From positions 63,699-127,698 of the forward strand of contig NW_008708117.1 of NCBI RefSeq assembly GCF_000327385.1: a stretch of 64,000 nucleotides of DNA, read 5' to 3'. Position 1 is the first letter of the stretch. Each line of letters begins with the position of its first letter. This document shows, piece by piece, positions 1 to 10,570 of the stretch. A program made the position numbers and the translations under genes. This DNA comes from Lottia gigantea. Taxonomy: Eukaryota; Mollusca; Gastropoda; Lottiidae. The notes beneath the pieces were generated by a model. It was not told the DNA's origin. It ran no database searches and saw nothing but the letters and a program-made list of their open reading frames with translations.

Positions 1-300
1 TTCTAATAGCATACATTTAGATATCATTTTGTTAATTTTAAATTTAGGCAAATCTGTTATTTGGAGTAATAGAAATGATTCTTAATATAGACATAAAAAT
101 GTTTCTTCAAATATCCTTACGGAAAGATTAAGGTTTAGAATTATTGTGGATAAATTTAGATATTCTCCCAGCAAGTTTAATAAGTATTGGCTAGACCCTG
201 GCATATTTTGTTTCATTGATGAAGTTGGAATTTGTTTTTTAAGTGTATGATTATTTATTGGGAGATAACTAATATTTTTATAATAGTATTTATAAAAAAA
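1..300 (+). mobile_element. Tx1-like LINE, ORF2 C-terminus and 3' end (partial)
   Basis: The plus strand reads the end of a Tx1-like ORF2, including WSNRND and, after a frame change, KYWLDPGIFCFIDEVGICF, with a stop near 249. The same sequence occurs inverted at about 22100-22394, where it is the 3' part of a larger Tx1-like copy. The fragment starts outside the window and ends tail-to-tail against an I-like LINE tail at about 302. It belongs to the 2.7-kb inverted duplication covering 1-2724, so it is not an independent insertion. Confidence 0.7.
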
Positions 301-301
301 A

Positions 302-715
302 AGGAAATGAAATGAAATGCATTAAGGAACATCAGCACCAAACGGGCTATATAGCTCCAGAATACGTTAAAATAAAACACCTATCGATATCACAGAAAAG
401 TCACACAGCGACAACAAAACAAGACGCTAAAAACCATATCACAAAAAAGTCATTCAACGACCACAAAAACTACTAAAAACAATATCACAGGCAATACACC
501 ACATAGCGGTATTAAAAACAAACAAAATATCAAAAACAAACAATGTCTAATCTATTCAAAATTTAAAATAAAGACCTCATGAAGTGAAGGCTGTGCAAAT
601 AAATGATGTAAAGATCCAGCACGGTAGTTTGAAATGCTTGCACTCAATCAGAATGTGTTTCACTGTCAGGCGGACCTGGTTCGCCCCTGGTAGATCAATG
701 TCAAAAGAGCCATAT
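302..715 (-). mobile_element. I-like LINE 3' tail in composite repeat copy 1
   Basis: On the minus strand this is the last part of the RNase H-bearing I-like ORF2 (HILIECKHF and the following C-terminus), its 3' UTR and the terminal catttcatttcattt tail at about 302-320. It matches the 3' end of the full-length element at 30344-30800. Compared with copies 2 and 3 it lacks about 20 bp (gtgctgggatctcaaag) near 628, so copy 1 has drifted since duplication. Confidence 0.75.
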
Positions 716-2724
716 AGACTCACTCCACTAAAACATTTTAAACGAATGTAGTCCAGGCTATTTCATAAATCTTCTTTCTCCTTCCCTTTCGGGGTTTGTG
801 CATGCCTAATTTTGGGTAATTTTTGGTCTAGATTTGGAATTTGATGTCTGAAATTGCATTACCTTTAAGATTTGGTGAGATGATGAGAGACCTAAAGGCG
901 AAAGGCTAATTCTAAAAATAGTCGTTTTGTGAAGTGCCAAACTCTAGCGGATGAGTATAACCGGTAGTAGTCTACTTTCAATTTTAGAAGCTCAAAATTT
1001 TCATGGTCATCATATATTGAATTTTTTAAGGAGACATTGAAAATTGGTCAGGCTTTCATTCGACATGTTGGAAAGCTTTCAACGAGATTTCTGGTAAAAG
1101 TTGTAGAAGGTTGAATTTCGTGTTTTAACATGGGTAGAGATGGCAAATGAATTTGTGGCGGAGTCCACACAGCTCGATGTTACTAAACAAAATATGATTT
1201 CATCTTTACGGGAGATAACTCCTCAAATTATATTTCTAAAGGACTTGACCTAGTTTTCTCTAATGGAATCTGGGTTTGTTATTTTGTAACGAGTCTATCC
1301 AGAATATTATTATGGAGTCTGTTATGTCTCGATTTCAACTCTAAGGGACATAACTCAAGGATTACAATTTTTTCAATAATTTTTGTGATTTTTTTATATT
1401 AGAAATTGTTTTAGTATTCATTTAAATAGATATGCAATATCAAGTATAAAGATGTGGGATGAATAGAATTATTTCAAGTATCAGTTTCATATGATATTGA
1501 ATAACCTAATTTCTGATGCAATTTTATGTGGACCTTGTATCGTATTCTGATGCAATTTTATGTGGACCTTGTATCGTAGACATAGAAATAGTTCGAGAAA
1601 TCCGTAAAACTAAGTAGTAATTGGAACAAAATAGTTTAATACTTTTCATTAGCAGTAGTGAAAGAAACAAAGAAAATATTTGACAGAAACTGTTACTCGC
1701 ACCTGCAAACAGCTTTATGTTACTATTAAAAAAAATATGATTTCATCTTTACGGGAGATAACTCCTCATATTATATTTCTAAATGACTTGACCTAGTTTT
1801 CTCTAATGAAATCTGGGTTTGTTATTTTGTAACAACTAATTCCAGAATATTATAATCGATGAAAAACCTCTGTTTTATCTTTATTACTTCTGCTATATTA
1901 TTTAAATAAATCAATTATGTCATCATGATTGCTTGTTTCAGCAGCAGTATATTCCTTTAATGAATTACAAATTTCATTCATTTTATCTGTTGAAAATGAC
2001 TTTCTATTTGCTGAAACTGTTCCTCCTTTAATGGAATCTCTAATACATTTTCTTATAAAATGATTAGTATGTGAGTAAACTTTTTGTATCTTTTTATTTT
2101 CAACAATTTTGTATGTAGTTTGGTTTTCATCATTTTGATCTTCAACCATTTCTTTATCGGAGTGATATAAATAATACCAACCCTTTAAAGAGAAAAAAAT
2201 GAGCTATTAGATTATTGGAAATATACTGGTTTACAACTTCTATCGTAACTTTGTTATACTAAACAAGCTCCAAGACATAGTGTATCCCTTTTTGAATATG
2301 GTTCACATCTTGAAGATTTAAACGAGGTTACTATTCACAAACATAATGACATAAATTAATTTGACTTCAAGTACCTAACTGGCTAGAACTTCTAATTAAT
2401 CATCCACTAAATCATAACAAATATCTAACAAACTGAAAAGAAAAAAATAACAAACAAAAGCAGATGTTATAAATGATTGACCATGCAATCGTGTGTAATA
2501 AATATCGCTCACAGCAGGTTAAAACTACAAAATCGATAAACTGAGTGATCCAGTGAGTAGGTAATTCAAACTTTCAAAACAAAGCTGACAACAAATTTCA
2601 TCGTCTTCCCTTCCTCGTCCGTTTCCAGATTCACTATCACTATCCTCTGTTGACTCATTCTTGCTTGTATCACCAGGTAAACCAGTCTTTAGCTCTGTAT
2701 CTTCAGTTATAGCCTGCTGTTCAT
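716..2724 (-). repeat. Composite repeat R, copy 1
   Basis: Repeat R is about 1.9 kb of AT-rich sequence with the molluscan-type gagttatctccc box occurring twice. An 83-codon ORF lies at 1898-2149. At the far end it joins a piece of Tx1-like ORF1 acidic tail (TEDTELKTGLPGDTSKNES, about 2600-2724). The order Tx1 ORF1 tail, R, I-like LINE tail is the same in three copies here. Copy 1 carries a private duplication of about 34 bp near 1513-1580. It is one arm of the large inverted repeat (partner 19677-22394). Confidence 0.75.
1898..2149 (-). CDS. 83-codon exon-like ORF in repeat R, copy 1
   Basis: The predicted peptide begins MVEDQNDENQTTYK and ends DDIIDLFK. I do not recognise the family. It is Lys/Asn/Asp-rich with no signal peptide or membrane segment. 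The same peptide is encoded at 4287-4538 and 20263-20514. In all copies the frame is open upstream for about 11 codons to a plausible splice acceptor (ttttctctttaaag), and an AATAAA lies about 13 bp after the stop, so it looks like the last exon of a gene carried by the repeat. Perfect conservation could simply reflect recent duplication. Confidence 0.4.
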   Translation of the reverse strand: MVEDQNDENQTTYKIVENKKIQKVYSHTNHFIRKCIRDSIKGGTVSANRKSFSTDKMNEICNSLKEYTAAETSNHDDIIDLFK

Positions 2725-2785
2725 TGACATCGTCAGGGGTTTGGCCCTGGTTGTCCGCATATGAGGGCGGAAGTAGTATATGTAC
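2725..2785 (-). mobile_element. Tx1-like ORF1 scrap between the two tandem composite copies
   Basis: The minus strand reads SYADNQGQTPDDVNEQQ, continuing the Tx1-like ORF1 acidic tail of copy 1 upstream. It ends where composite copy 2 starts, inside its LINE 3' UTR (cacctatcgatatcacag), so the junction is a truncation point rather than an element end. Confidence 0.55.
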
Positions 2786-4960
2786 ACCTATCGATATCAC
2801 AGAAAAGTCACACAGCGACAACAAAACAAGACGCTAAAAACCATATCACAAAAAAGTCATTCAACGACCACAAAAACTACTAAAAACAATATCACAGGCA
2901 ATACACCACATAGCGGTATTAAAAACAAACAAAATATCAAAAACAAACAATGTCTAATCTATTCAAAATTTAAAATAAAGACCTCATGAAGTGAAGGCTG
3001 TGCAAATAAATGATGTAAAGATCCAGCACGGTAGTGCTGGGATCTCAAAGGTTTGAAATGCTTGCACTCAATCAGAATGTGTTTCACTGTCAGGCGGACC
3101 TGGTTCGCCCCTGGTAGATCAATGTCAAAAGAGCCATATAGACTCACTCCACTAAAACATTTTAAACGAATGTAGTCCAGGCTATTTCATAAATCTTCTT
3201 TCTCCTTCCCTTTCGGGGTTTGTGCATGCCTAATTTTGGGTAATTTTTGGTCTAGATTTGGAATTTGATGTCTGAAATTGCATTACCATTCAGATTTGGT
3301 GAGATGATGAGAGACCTAAAGGCGAAAGGCTAATTCTAAAAATAGTCGTTTTGTGAAGTGCCAAACTCTAGCGGATGAGTATAACCGGTAGTAGTCTACT
3401 TTCAATTTTAGAAGCTCAAAATTTTCATGGTCATCATATATTGAATTTTTTAAGGAGACATTGAAAATTGGTCAGGCTTTCATTCGACATGTTGGAAAGC
3501 TTTCAACGAGATTTCTGGAAAAAGTTGTAGAAGGTTGAATTTCGTGTTTTAACATGGGTAGAGATGGCAAATGAATTTGTGGCGGAGTCCACACAGCTCG
3601 ATGTTACTAAACAAAATATGATTTCATCTTTACGGGAGATAACTCCTCAAATTATATTTCTAAAGGACTTGACCTAGTTTTCTCTAATGGAATCTGGGTT
3701 GTTATTTTGTAACGAGTCTATCCAGAATATTATTATGGAGTCTGTTATGTCTCGATTTCAACTCTAAGGGACATAACTCAAGGATTACAATTTTTTCAAT
3801 AATTTTTGTGATTTTTTTATATTAGAAATTGTTTTAGTATTCATTTAAATAGATATGCAATATCAAGTATAAAGATGTGGGATGAATAGAATTATTTCAA
3901 GTATCAGTTTCATATGATATTGAATAACCTAATTTCTGATGCAATTTTATGTGGACCTTGTATCGTAGACATAGAAATAGTTCGAGAAATCCGTAAAACT
4001 AAGTAGTAATTGGAACAAAATAGTTTAATACTTTTCATTAGTAGTAGTGAAAGAAACAAAGAAAATATTTGACAGAAACTGTTACTCGCACCTGCAAACA
4101 GCTTTATGTTACTATTAAAAAAAATATGATTTCATCTTTACGGGAGATAACTCCTCATATTATATTTCTAAATGACTTGACCTAGTTTTCCCTAATGAAA
4201 TCTGGGTTTGTTATTTTGTAACAACTAATTCCAGAATATTATAATCGATGAAAAACCTCTGTTTTATCTTTATTACTTCTGCTATATTATTTAAATAAAT
4301 CAATTATGTCATCATGATTGCTTGTTTCAGCAGCAGTATATTCCTTTAATGAATTACAAATTTCATTCATTTTATCTGTTGAAAATGACTTTCTATTTGC
4401 TGAAACTGTTCCTCCTTTAATGGAATCTCTAATACATTTTCTTATAAAATGATTAGTATGTGAGTAAACTTTTTGTATCTTTTTATTTTCAACAATTTTG
4501 TATGTAGTTTGGTTTTCATCATTTTGATCTTCAACCATTTCTTTATCGGAGTGATATAAATAATACCAACCCTTTAAAGAGAAAAAAATGAGCTATTAGA
4601 TTATTGGAAATATACTGGTTTACAACTTCTATCGTAACTTTGTTATACTAAACAAGCGATTTAAACGAGGTTACTATTCACAAACATAATGACATAAATT
4701 AATTTGACTTCAAGTACCTAACTGGCTAGAACTTCTAATTAATCATCCACTAAATCATAACAAATATCTAACAAACTGAAAAGAAAAAAATAACAAACAA
4801 AAGCAAACGAAAAAACGATGTTATAAATGATTGACCATGCAATCGTGTGTAATAAATATCGCTCACAGCAGGTTAAAACTACAAAATCGATCAACTGAGT
4901 GATCCAGTGAGTAGGTAATTCAAACTTTCAAAACAAAGCTGACAACAAATTTTATGGTGA
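2786..4960 (-). repeat. Composite repeat R plus I-like LINE tail, copy 2 (tandem with copy 1)
   Basis: A direct repeat of 360-2560 in the same orientation, offset about 2.39 kb at the shared ORF. It lacks the terminal LINE tail of copy 1 (about 90 bp) but keeps the gtgctgggatctcaaag stretch missing from copy 1. It also lacks about 45 bp present in copies 1 and 3 near 4655. The far boundary at ctgacaacaaattt joins a MULE transposase fragment instead of the Tx1-like ORF1 tail seen in copies 1 and 3. Confidence 0.75.
4287..4538 (-). CDS. 83-codon exon-like ORF in repeat R, copy 2
   Basis: It encodes the same 83-residue peptide as 1898-2149 with the same upstream acceptor-like tract and downstream AATAAA. 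No known domain was recognised. Identity with the other copies is expected if the surrounding tandem duplication is recent, so it is not by itself evidence of selection. Confidence 0.4.
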   Translation of the reverse strand: MVEDQNDENQTTYKIVENKKIQKVYSHTNHFIRKCIRDSIKGGTVSANRKSFSTDKMNEICNSLKEYTAAETSNHDDIIDLFK

Positions 4961-5560
4961 TGGTACGTTTTATGTCTGCCCTAAATTATTTTACCAGATG
5001 TATTCCATCCATGCTGTGGTAGATGGGGTGATGTTTCCTCTTTGTTTGTTTTTTTCCTACCGGACAAGAGAGAAGAAACCAATAACAGGATGTTCACCTT
5101 ACTTAAAAATAAAGTTGCCGAGTTAGGTCACCGTTTGTCACCAACGACTGTTCAGATGGATTACAAGATTGCGGCCAAGAATGCTGTGTTATCAGTTTTA
5201 CCAGAATCACAATGGAAGGGCTGTTTCTTCCATTATACCCAATGTATTTGGCGAAGAACTCGGTGGTGTGGTCTGCAACGGCAGTATGGTAATGATGAAG
5301 AAATAACCCGATTTCTCCGAAGGTGTGCGGTATTACACATGGTTCCATACGATATGGTGGGGGATGATTTAATCAATGCCATGGGTGATATGCCAGACGA
5401 CCCCAGATTAGTAGAACTTGCAGACTACGTTACAAGTCAATGGTGTGTAAAGAAACTTGTAGGAAAAGCCCACCCCAACATATTCGAAATCATTAATTTC
5501 CTGAAAGAAGAGCAAGATGCCATGGAAATAAGGATGGTGCAGTATGCGGTCTTGTATTGT
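4951..5560 (+). pseudogene. MULE (Mutator-like) transposase fragment, catalytic core
   Basis: The reading starts at DGTFYVCPKLFYQMYSIHAV (about 4960), typical of the first catalytic Asp of invertebrate MULE transposases. It continues, after a frame change near 5040, with LPDKREETNNRMFTLLKNKV, then VQMDYKIAAKNAV (second Asp), GCFFHYTQCIWRRT and LQRQYGNDEE. Near 5440 the text jumps to KLVGKAHPNIFEIINFLKEE, a motif from the C-terminal part of such proteins, so the middle is deleted. The N-terminus is missing. The coding text ends at MVQYA and passes into a diverged repeat R. It is a dead fragment of a DNA transposon. Confidence 0.8.
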
Positions 5561-6130
5561 AGACATACATTATGGAAATAGTTCGAAAATTCAGCAAAAC
5601 TTAATTCATAAAACTAAGTTATAACTGAATCAAAATACTTCAATACTTTTCATTGGTAGTAGTGAAGAAAGAAAAACTGAAGTAAGCATCTCAGTGTGAC
5701 TATAAAAAAAAAAATGATTTCCACTTTAAGGGAGATAACTCCTCAAATTATATTTTAAAATGACTTGACTCATTTATCTCTAATAGCTTACAAAGAATAC
5801 TTTTTCATAGTGCTTTTAAGTGGTTAAAATATCGGTTGTATCCTCACATAATAGTGATTTGGTTAAATTAGTTTCTTTCAGTCGTTTGAAATCTAGGTTT
5901 ATTTTGTACCGAGTCATTCCAGAATATTATTATTGATGAACAGGTCTTATGTCTCGATTTCAACTCTAAGGGGCATAACTCAAGGATAACAATATTTTAA
6001 ATAATGTTTGTGATTTTTTATATTGGAAAATTGTTTTACTATTAATTTAAATAGATATAAAATATCACTTTTAAAATTAAGTAAATAGGATTAATACAAT
6101 TATTTCAAGTAACAGTATTATTAATAAAAG
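5556..6130 (-). repeat. Diverged copy of repeat R
   Basis: It aligns by eye with 1180-1500 of copy 1 in the same orientation: gggagataactcctcaaattatatt, the accgagtcattccagaatatt block and the gggcataactcaaggat block all recur with many substitutions. It lacks the 83-codon ORF. It is clearly older than copies 1-3. Confidence 0.6.
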
Positions 6131-6355
6131 CTTTGAAGGGACAGTTTCACTATCCTTTATACCAATCTTACAGTAACCTCAAAAATGCTTAGATAAGCTA
6201 ATCAGTAATAGAGTTCACAGCTCATCGTGTAACTTTAAGTCTTCAAAACAATGTGTCTAGAATTATCTGCGCTTGGAAGTTATCATGAGACTGATATATA
6301 TATATATAGAAACGACATATGTATATAGGGATAGAAATAGAAATTTCTACCTGAG
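6131..6355. other. Unassigned AT-rich stretch with a short (TA)n run
   Basis: No coding or repeat match was recognised. A short TA dinucleotide run lies at about 6294-6311. On the right it meets the end of a Tx1-like ORF2. Confidence 0.4.
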
Positions 6356-8888
6356 ATATTCAAGACCTCGTTATATATATCAAACCACCCTCTCCCTTTT
6401 TTCCATATAAAAAATCCCTCTTCAGAGGTTCAAAATTCTTATTACCCCAAATATATTTAAAAAAACAAGAATTAATAACCTTAATAAACTGTACAGGAAT
6501 ATCTATAAACTGTGAAACGTACCATAACTTTCTCAAAGCAAAAGTATTTACAACAACCCCCTACCAAAAGTAGAAAGGTCTCTATTCTCATATGAATGAA
6601 TAATAGCTATAATTGAATTAAAAATTTTATTAATATTATCCTCTGGTGAAAGAGACCTACCAAAATTAATAACTAAAATACGTTCTGAAGACGTCCATGA
6701 AACTCCACAAGTCTGATCACATACACTAAAATCACCAAAAGTAAGAACCTTAGTCTTTGACTTGTTTAATGAAGCACCAGAGCCCTGGCCAAATGACTCA
6801 TAGATATCCAGAACTCTACCAACACTTGGCAGAGTCTGAACATATACCCGTTACGTCATCGGCATAAGCCGAGACACGGGCCTCCTCATTGGAACCAGGG
6901 ATAGAAATTCCTCGTATATGTGGATCAGACCTAAGACGTATCAAGAACGGCTCCAGAACTAAAACATAAAGAAGGGGGCTAAGAGAGCAACCTTGATGGA
7001 TACCCCTGGTTAATAGAAACGGATCCGTTCTAAAGCCATTAACCAAGACAGAGCTGTATGTATCCGTATAACAATTTAACCCAATTAATAAAAGAACTGC
7101 CAAAATTATATTTTTCCGAACAAGCAAAGAGGAAATCAAAATTAGCTTTACAGGAATCGATTAGACACAAGGCAAGTTTAGAATCTTTTTGTTTAACATA
7201 ATCAATTAAATTTCGAATCAAGTGTATATTTGTAGAAATACTGCGACCAGGAATTGAACAAGTTTGATCCGGATGAACGATTTCCTCTATCACACAACTA
7301 AGTCTTCGTTGAATGGCTTTAGAAAGGATCTTAAAATCTACATTTAAAAGTGATATTGGTCGCCAGCAACGAATGTCTGACTCACGAGATCTGTCCTTAC
7401 ACAATAGGGTGATGACACTCAATCTCTGTGAAGGGAAAAGTAAACCATTTATAAAACTAGAATTATATAAATTAATTAATATAGGGCCGAAAATGTCAAA
7501 AAAGTACTGTAAAATTCTTTAGTAAAACCGTCCAAACCAGGACTTCTATTTGACTTAAAATTGTCAAGGGAAGATTTTATCTCCTGAAGAGTTATCTCCC
7601 CTTCACAGAGATCCCGAGATTCGTCACCCAACTTGTGGAAGGTCAGCAATAAAATCAAACCTGATTTCTCGATTGATGGGTTCACTAGAAAATAAATTAG
7701 AATAAAAGTTAGATGCAATACGTAGTAAATAAGGAGAGTCGGAATATAATTTTTGGTCTATGGGATCTAAAAGGCTCTGTTAGCCTCCTTCTTAACAAAA
7801 TATTCAGAAAGTTTTTCATTATTGTCTAGATCCTGAGCCCTAGACCGAACAACATTACCGTGGTCTTGATTAATATGAAAATTTAAAAGTTCTTTTTTAC
7901 AACAGTTCAGTTGCTCGATGTAGGACCCAGGATCCAGATTCTCCACTTTTTGTAAAAAGGAAAAACGTTTCTCTACTTGTTTCCTTAAAAAAATTCTTAT
8001 TCCTGGCCTTCCTTTTGGAGTAAAATACAATAAAATCCTTCATATCTTTCTTACAACTATCCCACTGCTCCCCAGTGAGTATGGACTCAAAATAAAATAT
8101 AATTTACAAAACTGTCTAAATTCTAAAACGAAATCAGAATCATCGAGCAATGCGATGTTCAACTTCCAATAACCAGGACCTATCGAAACAGACGAAGATA
8201 AAGAAATTGTAATCAAAACAAAGTCATGGTCAGAAATTGAACAAGGCAAAACTCGATGACTCTGAATAAACTGAGAGTATCTTCCAGAAAGATAAAACCT
8301 ATCTATTCTGGTAGAAACTCTCACCCCCTCCAAGTAGTAACATCGACAAGAGAAATCATTAATAATACTTGATAACTGTACACAACCCTCACGACCAGCG
8401 TTTGGGTTGCCACCAACTTTATCTACACTAGGGTTAAAAACACAATTAAAATCGCCGCCTAAAATAACAATATTAGAAGATATACAAAATTGATGAATAT
8501 AACTAAAAAAAACTCACGCCTCTCTGTACAATCTACAGGAGCATACACACATAAAAGACGAAATAAAACATCTCTAATTTTTACATCAATGAAAATAAAT
8601 CTACCTTGAAAATCATATTGAAATTTTAGAACAGATTTAATCTAAATTTGTATTATTTAAAATTCCAACGCCACATTGCTTATTACTGCCAAAACTCCAA
8701 AATGCTTTATAGTTGCCTAAACTTTCGATAATCTTTCCTTGCTCTACCGTCTCAATATGTGTTTCTTGGAGAAAAATAACATCTGTTTTAATAACACTAA
8801 TTTCATTAAATAAAATTCGTTTCCTTCTTTCAGAGATCATCCCATTGCAGTTAATTGAAATTAATTTTAAGTTATTCACACCCTCCAT
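6356..8888 (-). pseudogene. Tx1-like LINE ORF2 (endonuclease plus reverse transcriptase), copy A
   Basis: Reading from 8888 downward, the start MEGVNNLKLISINCNG fits a Tx1-clade APE endonuclease N-terminus, with FLQETHIET following. The endonuclease C-terminus is at 8040-8333 (STRIDRFYLSGR, ISDHDFVLI). RT motifs follow: WRPISLLNVDFKILSKAIQ and PGRSIS (7039-7422), GIHQGCSLSPLLYVL and SAYADDVTG (6816-7000). The tail RKLWYVSQFIDIPVQF and FFKYIWGN sits near 6400-6540. The C-terminal region seen in copies C and D is absent. The frame changes at least five times with several stops, so the copy is dead. Its ORF1 lies just upstream at 9690-10220. Confidence 0.85.
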
Positions 8889-8925
8889 TGTTGGATTTTA
8901 AAGTTTTATAACAAAGAAATATTAC

Positions 8926-9220
8926 TGTAGCAGGAGGTAATGTAGGGCAGTTATTTCTGACCAAAAACCCCCAACCCAAATATCAATTCTGTCGTGTCTC
9001 AATACACCAGGAGTTCCAGGTTCTTTCAGGATACTGTGATCTCAATGGGAAGTAATAAATAATTAAACAAAAACACATTTATTAACTCAAGACAAGACAT
9101 CACAGAACAAATTTCAAACAACACTGGATTGATGAAATGCCATAATGTACAAAATAATCCGGAAACTCCAACTTCCGGTTCGTATCAAATTACTGTACAT
9201 TAAATATGCCACCTGCTACA
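8926..9220. mobile_element. LTR-like or small TIR element, 295 bp
   Basis: It begins tgtagcagg and ends cctgctaca: a 9-bp perfect inverted repeat with TG...CA termini, as in LTRs. No coding content is visible and no clear target duplication was seen, so it may be a solo-LTR fossil or a small inverted-repeat element. It lies in the ORF1-ORF2 spacer of Tx1-like copy A and so inserted after that copy. Confidence 0.4.
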
Positions 9221-9689
9221 ATAAATAACAAAATAAACATAACACAAGGCTCTATCTAAAACTACAAATAAAAAACAATCAACAACAAATAGTATCAAAA
9301 ATAATTACAGTAAACTATTTAAATAAGCAAAAAAAACATGGTACTTATGAAACAAAGCGTCTTAGCCAACAAGTGAAAAAGGGAGGCCTGGAGGACGGGA
9401 TAATGACCAATGAAAACGAATAAAAGCTCCGCGAAGTAATATAGAATCAAAAATGAGCGAATGACCGAATCCGTGAAGCACTACATATTGCGAAAACGAT
9501 GTTACAATACTTAATCATAATAAAATAAGAAAATTTTGCTTCAAGTACCTTACCGGATAAATCAGAATAAATAACAAGCATATCGGTTCACCCTCCCCTA
9601 CAGTTTGCTCAATGTGATCTTGCACTTCAACCGGGACTTCCTCCCTCTGCCGTTCTGACAATTTTTAAGCGTATGTGGGGGGCTGGTTG
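9221..9689. other. Remainder of the ORF1-ORF2 spacer of Tx1-like copy A
   Basis: AT-rich with no ORF of note. No equivalent sequence was recognised in the other Tx1-like copies here, so part of it may be a further unrecognised insertion. Confidence 0.35.
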
Positions 9690-10220
9690 AGCTTTGGGCA
9701 TTCGCCTCCCTTGTGTCCAATACACCAGCACCGTAGACACAAGGGAAGACGACCTCTTGCCGTTAGTAGGGCCTTGCAGGTTCCATTATAATATGTCAAC
9801 ATATGCGTCACCTCGCCAAAGTTGTTATGAGATAAAACCACATGTCTACTACTCTTATCCCATTTTTGAAATCTTGATTCTCAGATAACCGCTCGTAAAT
9901 ATCAAGTACTTTTCCAAATTGAGTGAAGATCTTCTTCAGGAAAGAGTCTTTAAACGAACGAGGTAGCCAATGAACAGAAAACTGAACCCTTCTCAACTTA
10001 TTACTCCCAAACATTATTATACTACCATCAATGTTAACCGGGTCAGCTTCTCTCAACCTCTCTGCATCTGCACTACTTTTAAGGGTTACTTCATACTCCC
10101 TAGACGAAAACGACTTATTGCTTCCACCCCTGCTTCACCCAACGCCCTCGTAACTGCTGTGTATTCCACGATCAATATCATCATCAGCCACGTCCATCTC
10201 AATTTCCGTCGGTATGACAA
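9690..10220 (-). pseudogene. Tx1-like LINE ORF1, copy A
   Basis: From about 10218 the reading is PTEIEMDVADDDIDRG. The expected start codon (ATG in copy E at 28956) is ATA here. It continues with RRVQFSVHWLPRSFKDSFLK and IFTQFGKVLDIYERL (9890-10000), an RRM-like segment shared by all copies. Then comes a CCHC zinc-knuckle region with LPLCLRCWCIGHKGGECPK (near 9690-9760), typical of nucleic-acid-binding ORF1 proteins. Frame changes show it is dead. ORF2 of the same copy is downstream at 6356-8888. Confidence 0.75.
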
Positions 10221-10570
10221 CAAAAACGTACCAAAAACCAAAAGAAACACCGTCCGGGAGGATCAAGGTTTCTCCTGTACCAGGTAAGTATGTCGAATTA
10301 AGGAGGTATGCTGAGCCATGTAACATACTTAGAAAATATTTAGACTGGTATTATTCATTAACCCTCTATGATCCGAAATGGCATTAAGCATAAATTGAAT
10401 AACAACACTCGCAAAAGAAATGTGGCCCGTACATTTTTCTTTGTGTTCGGTCCAGATTTAGAATTTTTGGTCCAAGTCGATATTTACCCATAACCAAAAT
10501 AAAATAGCTTTTCCCCCAAATAAGAAAAAAAAGCGCAAAAACTCTTTGTGGGGCCCAAATCTCGCGAAAA
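10221..10570 (-). mobile_element. 5' leader of Tx1-like copy A, 5'-truncated
   Basis: It matches the leaders of copies B (14765-15450), C (18240-18545) and E (28957-29751): gtttctcctgtaccaggtaag, aaccctctatga, aaatggcattaagcata and aaatctcgcgaaaaa occur in the same order. The match stops at about 10570, where the other leaders continue about 450 bp further. Confidence 0.7.

Noticed and set aside
8926-9220. Firm call as a solo LTR
   Set aside because: TG...CA ends and a 9-bp inverted repeat fit, but no direct target duplication is visible and no internal LTR signal was confirmed.
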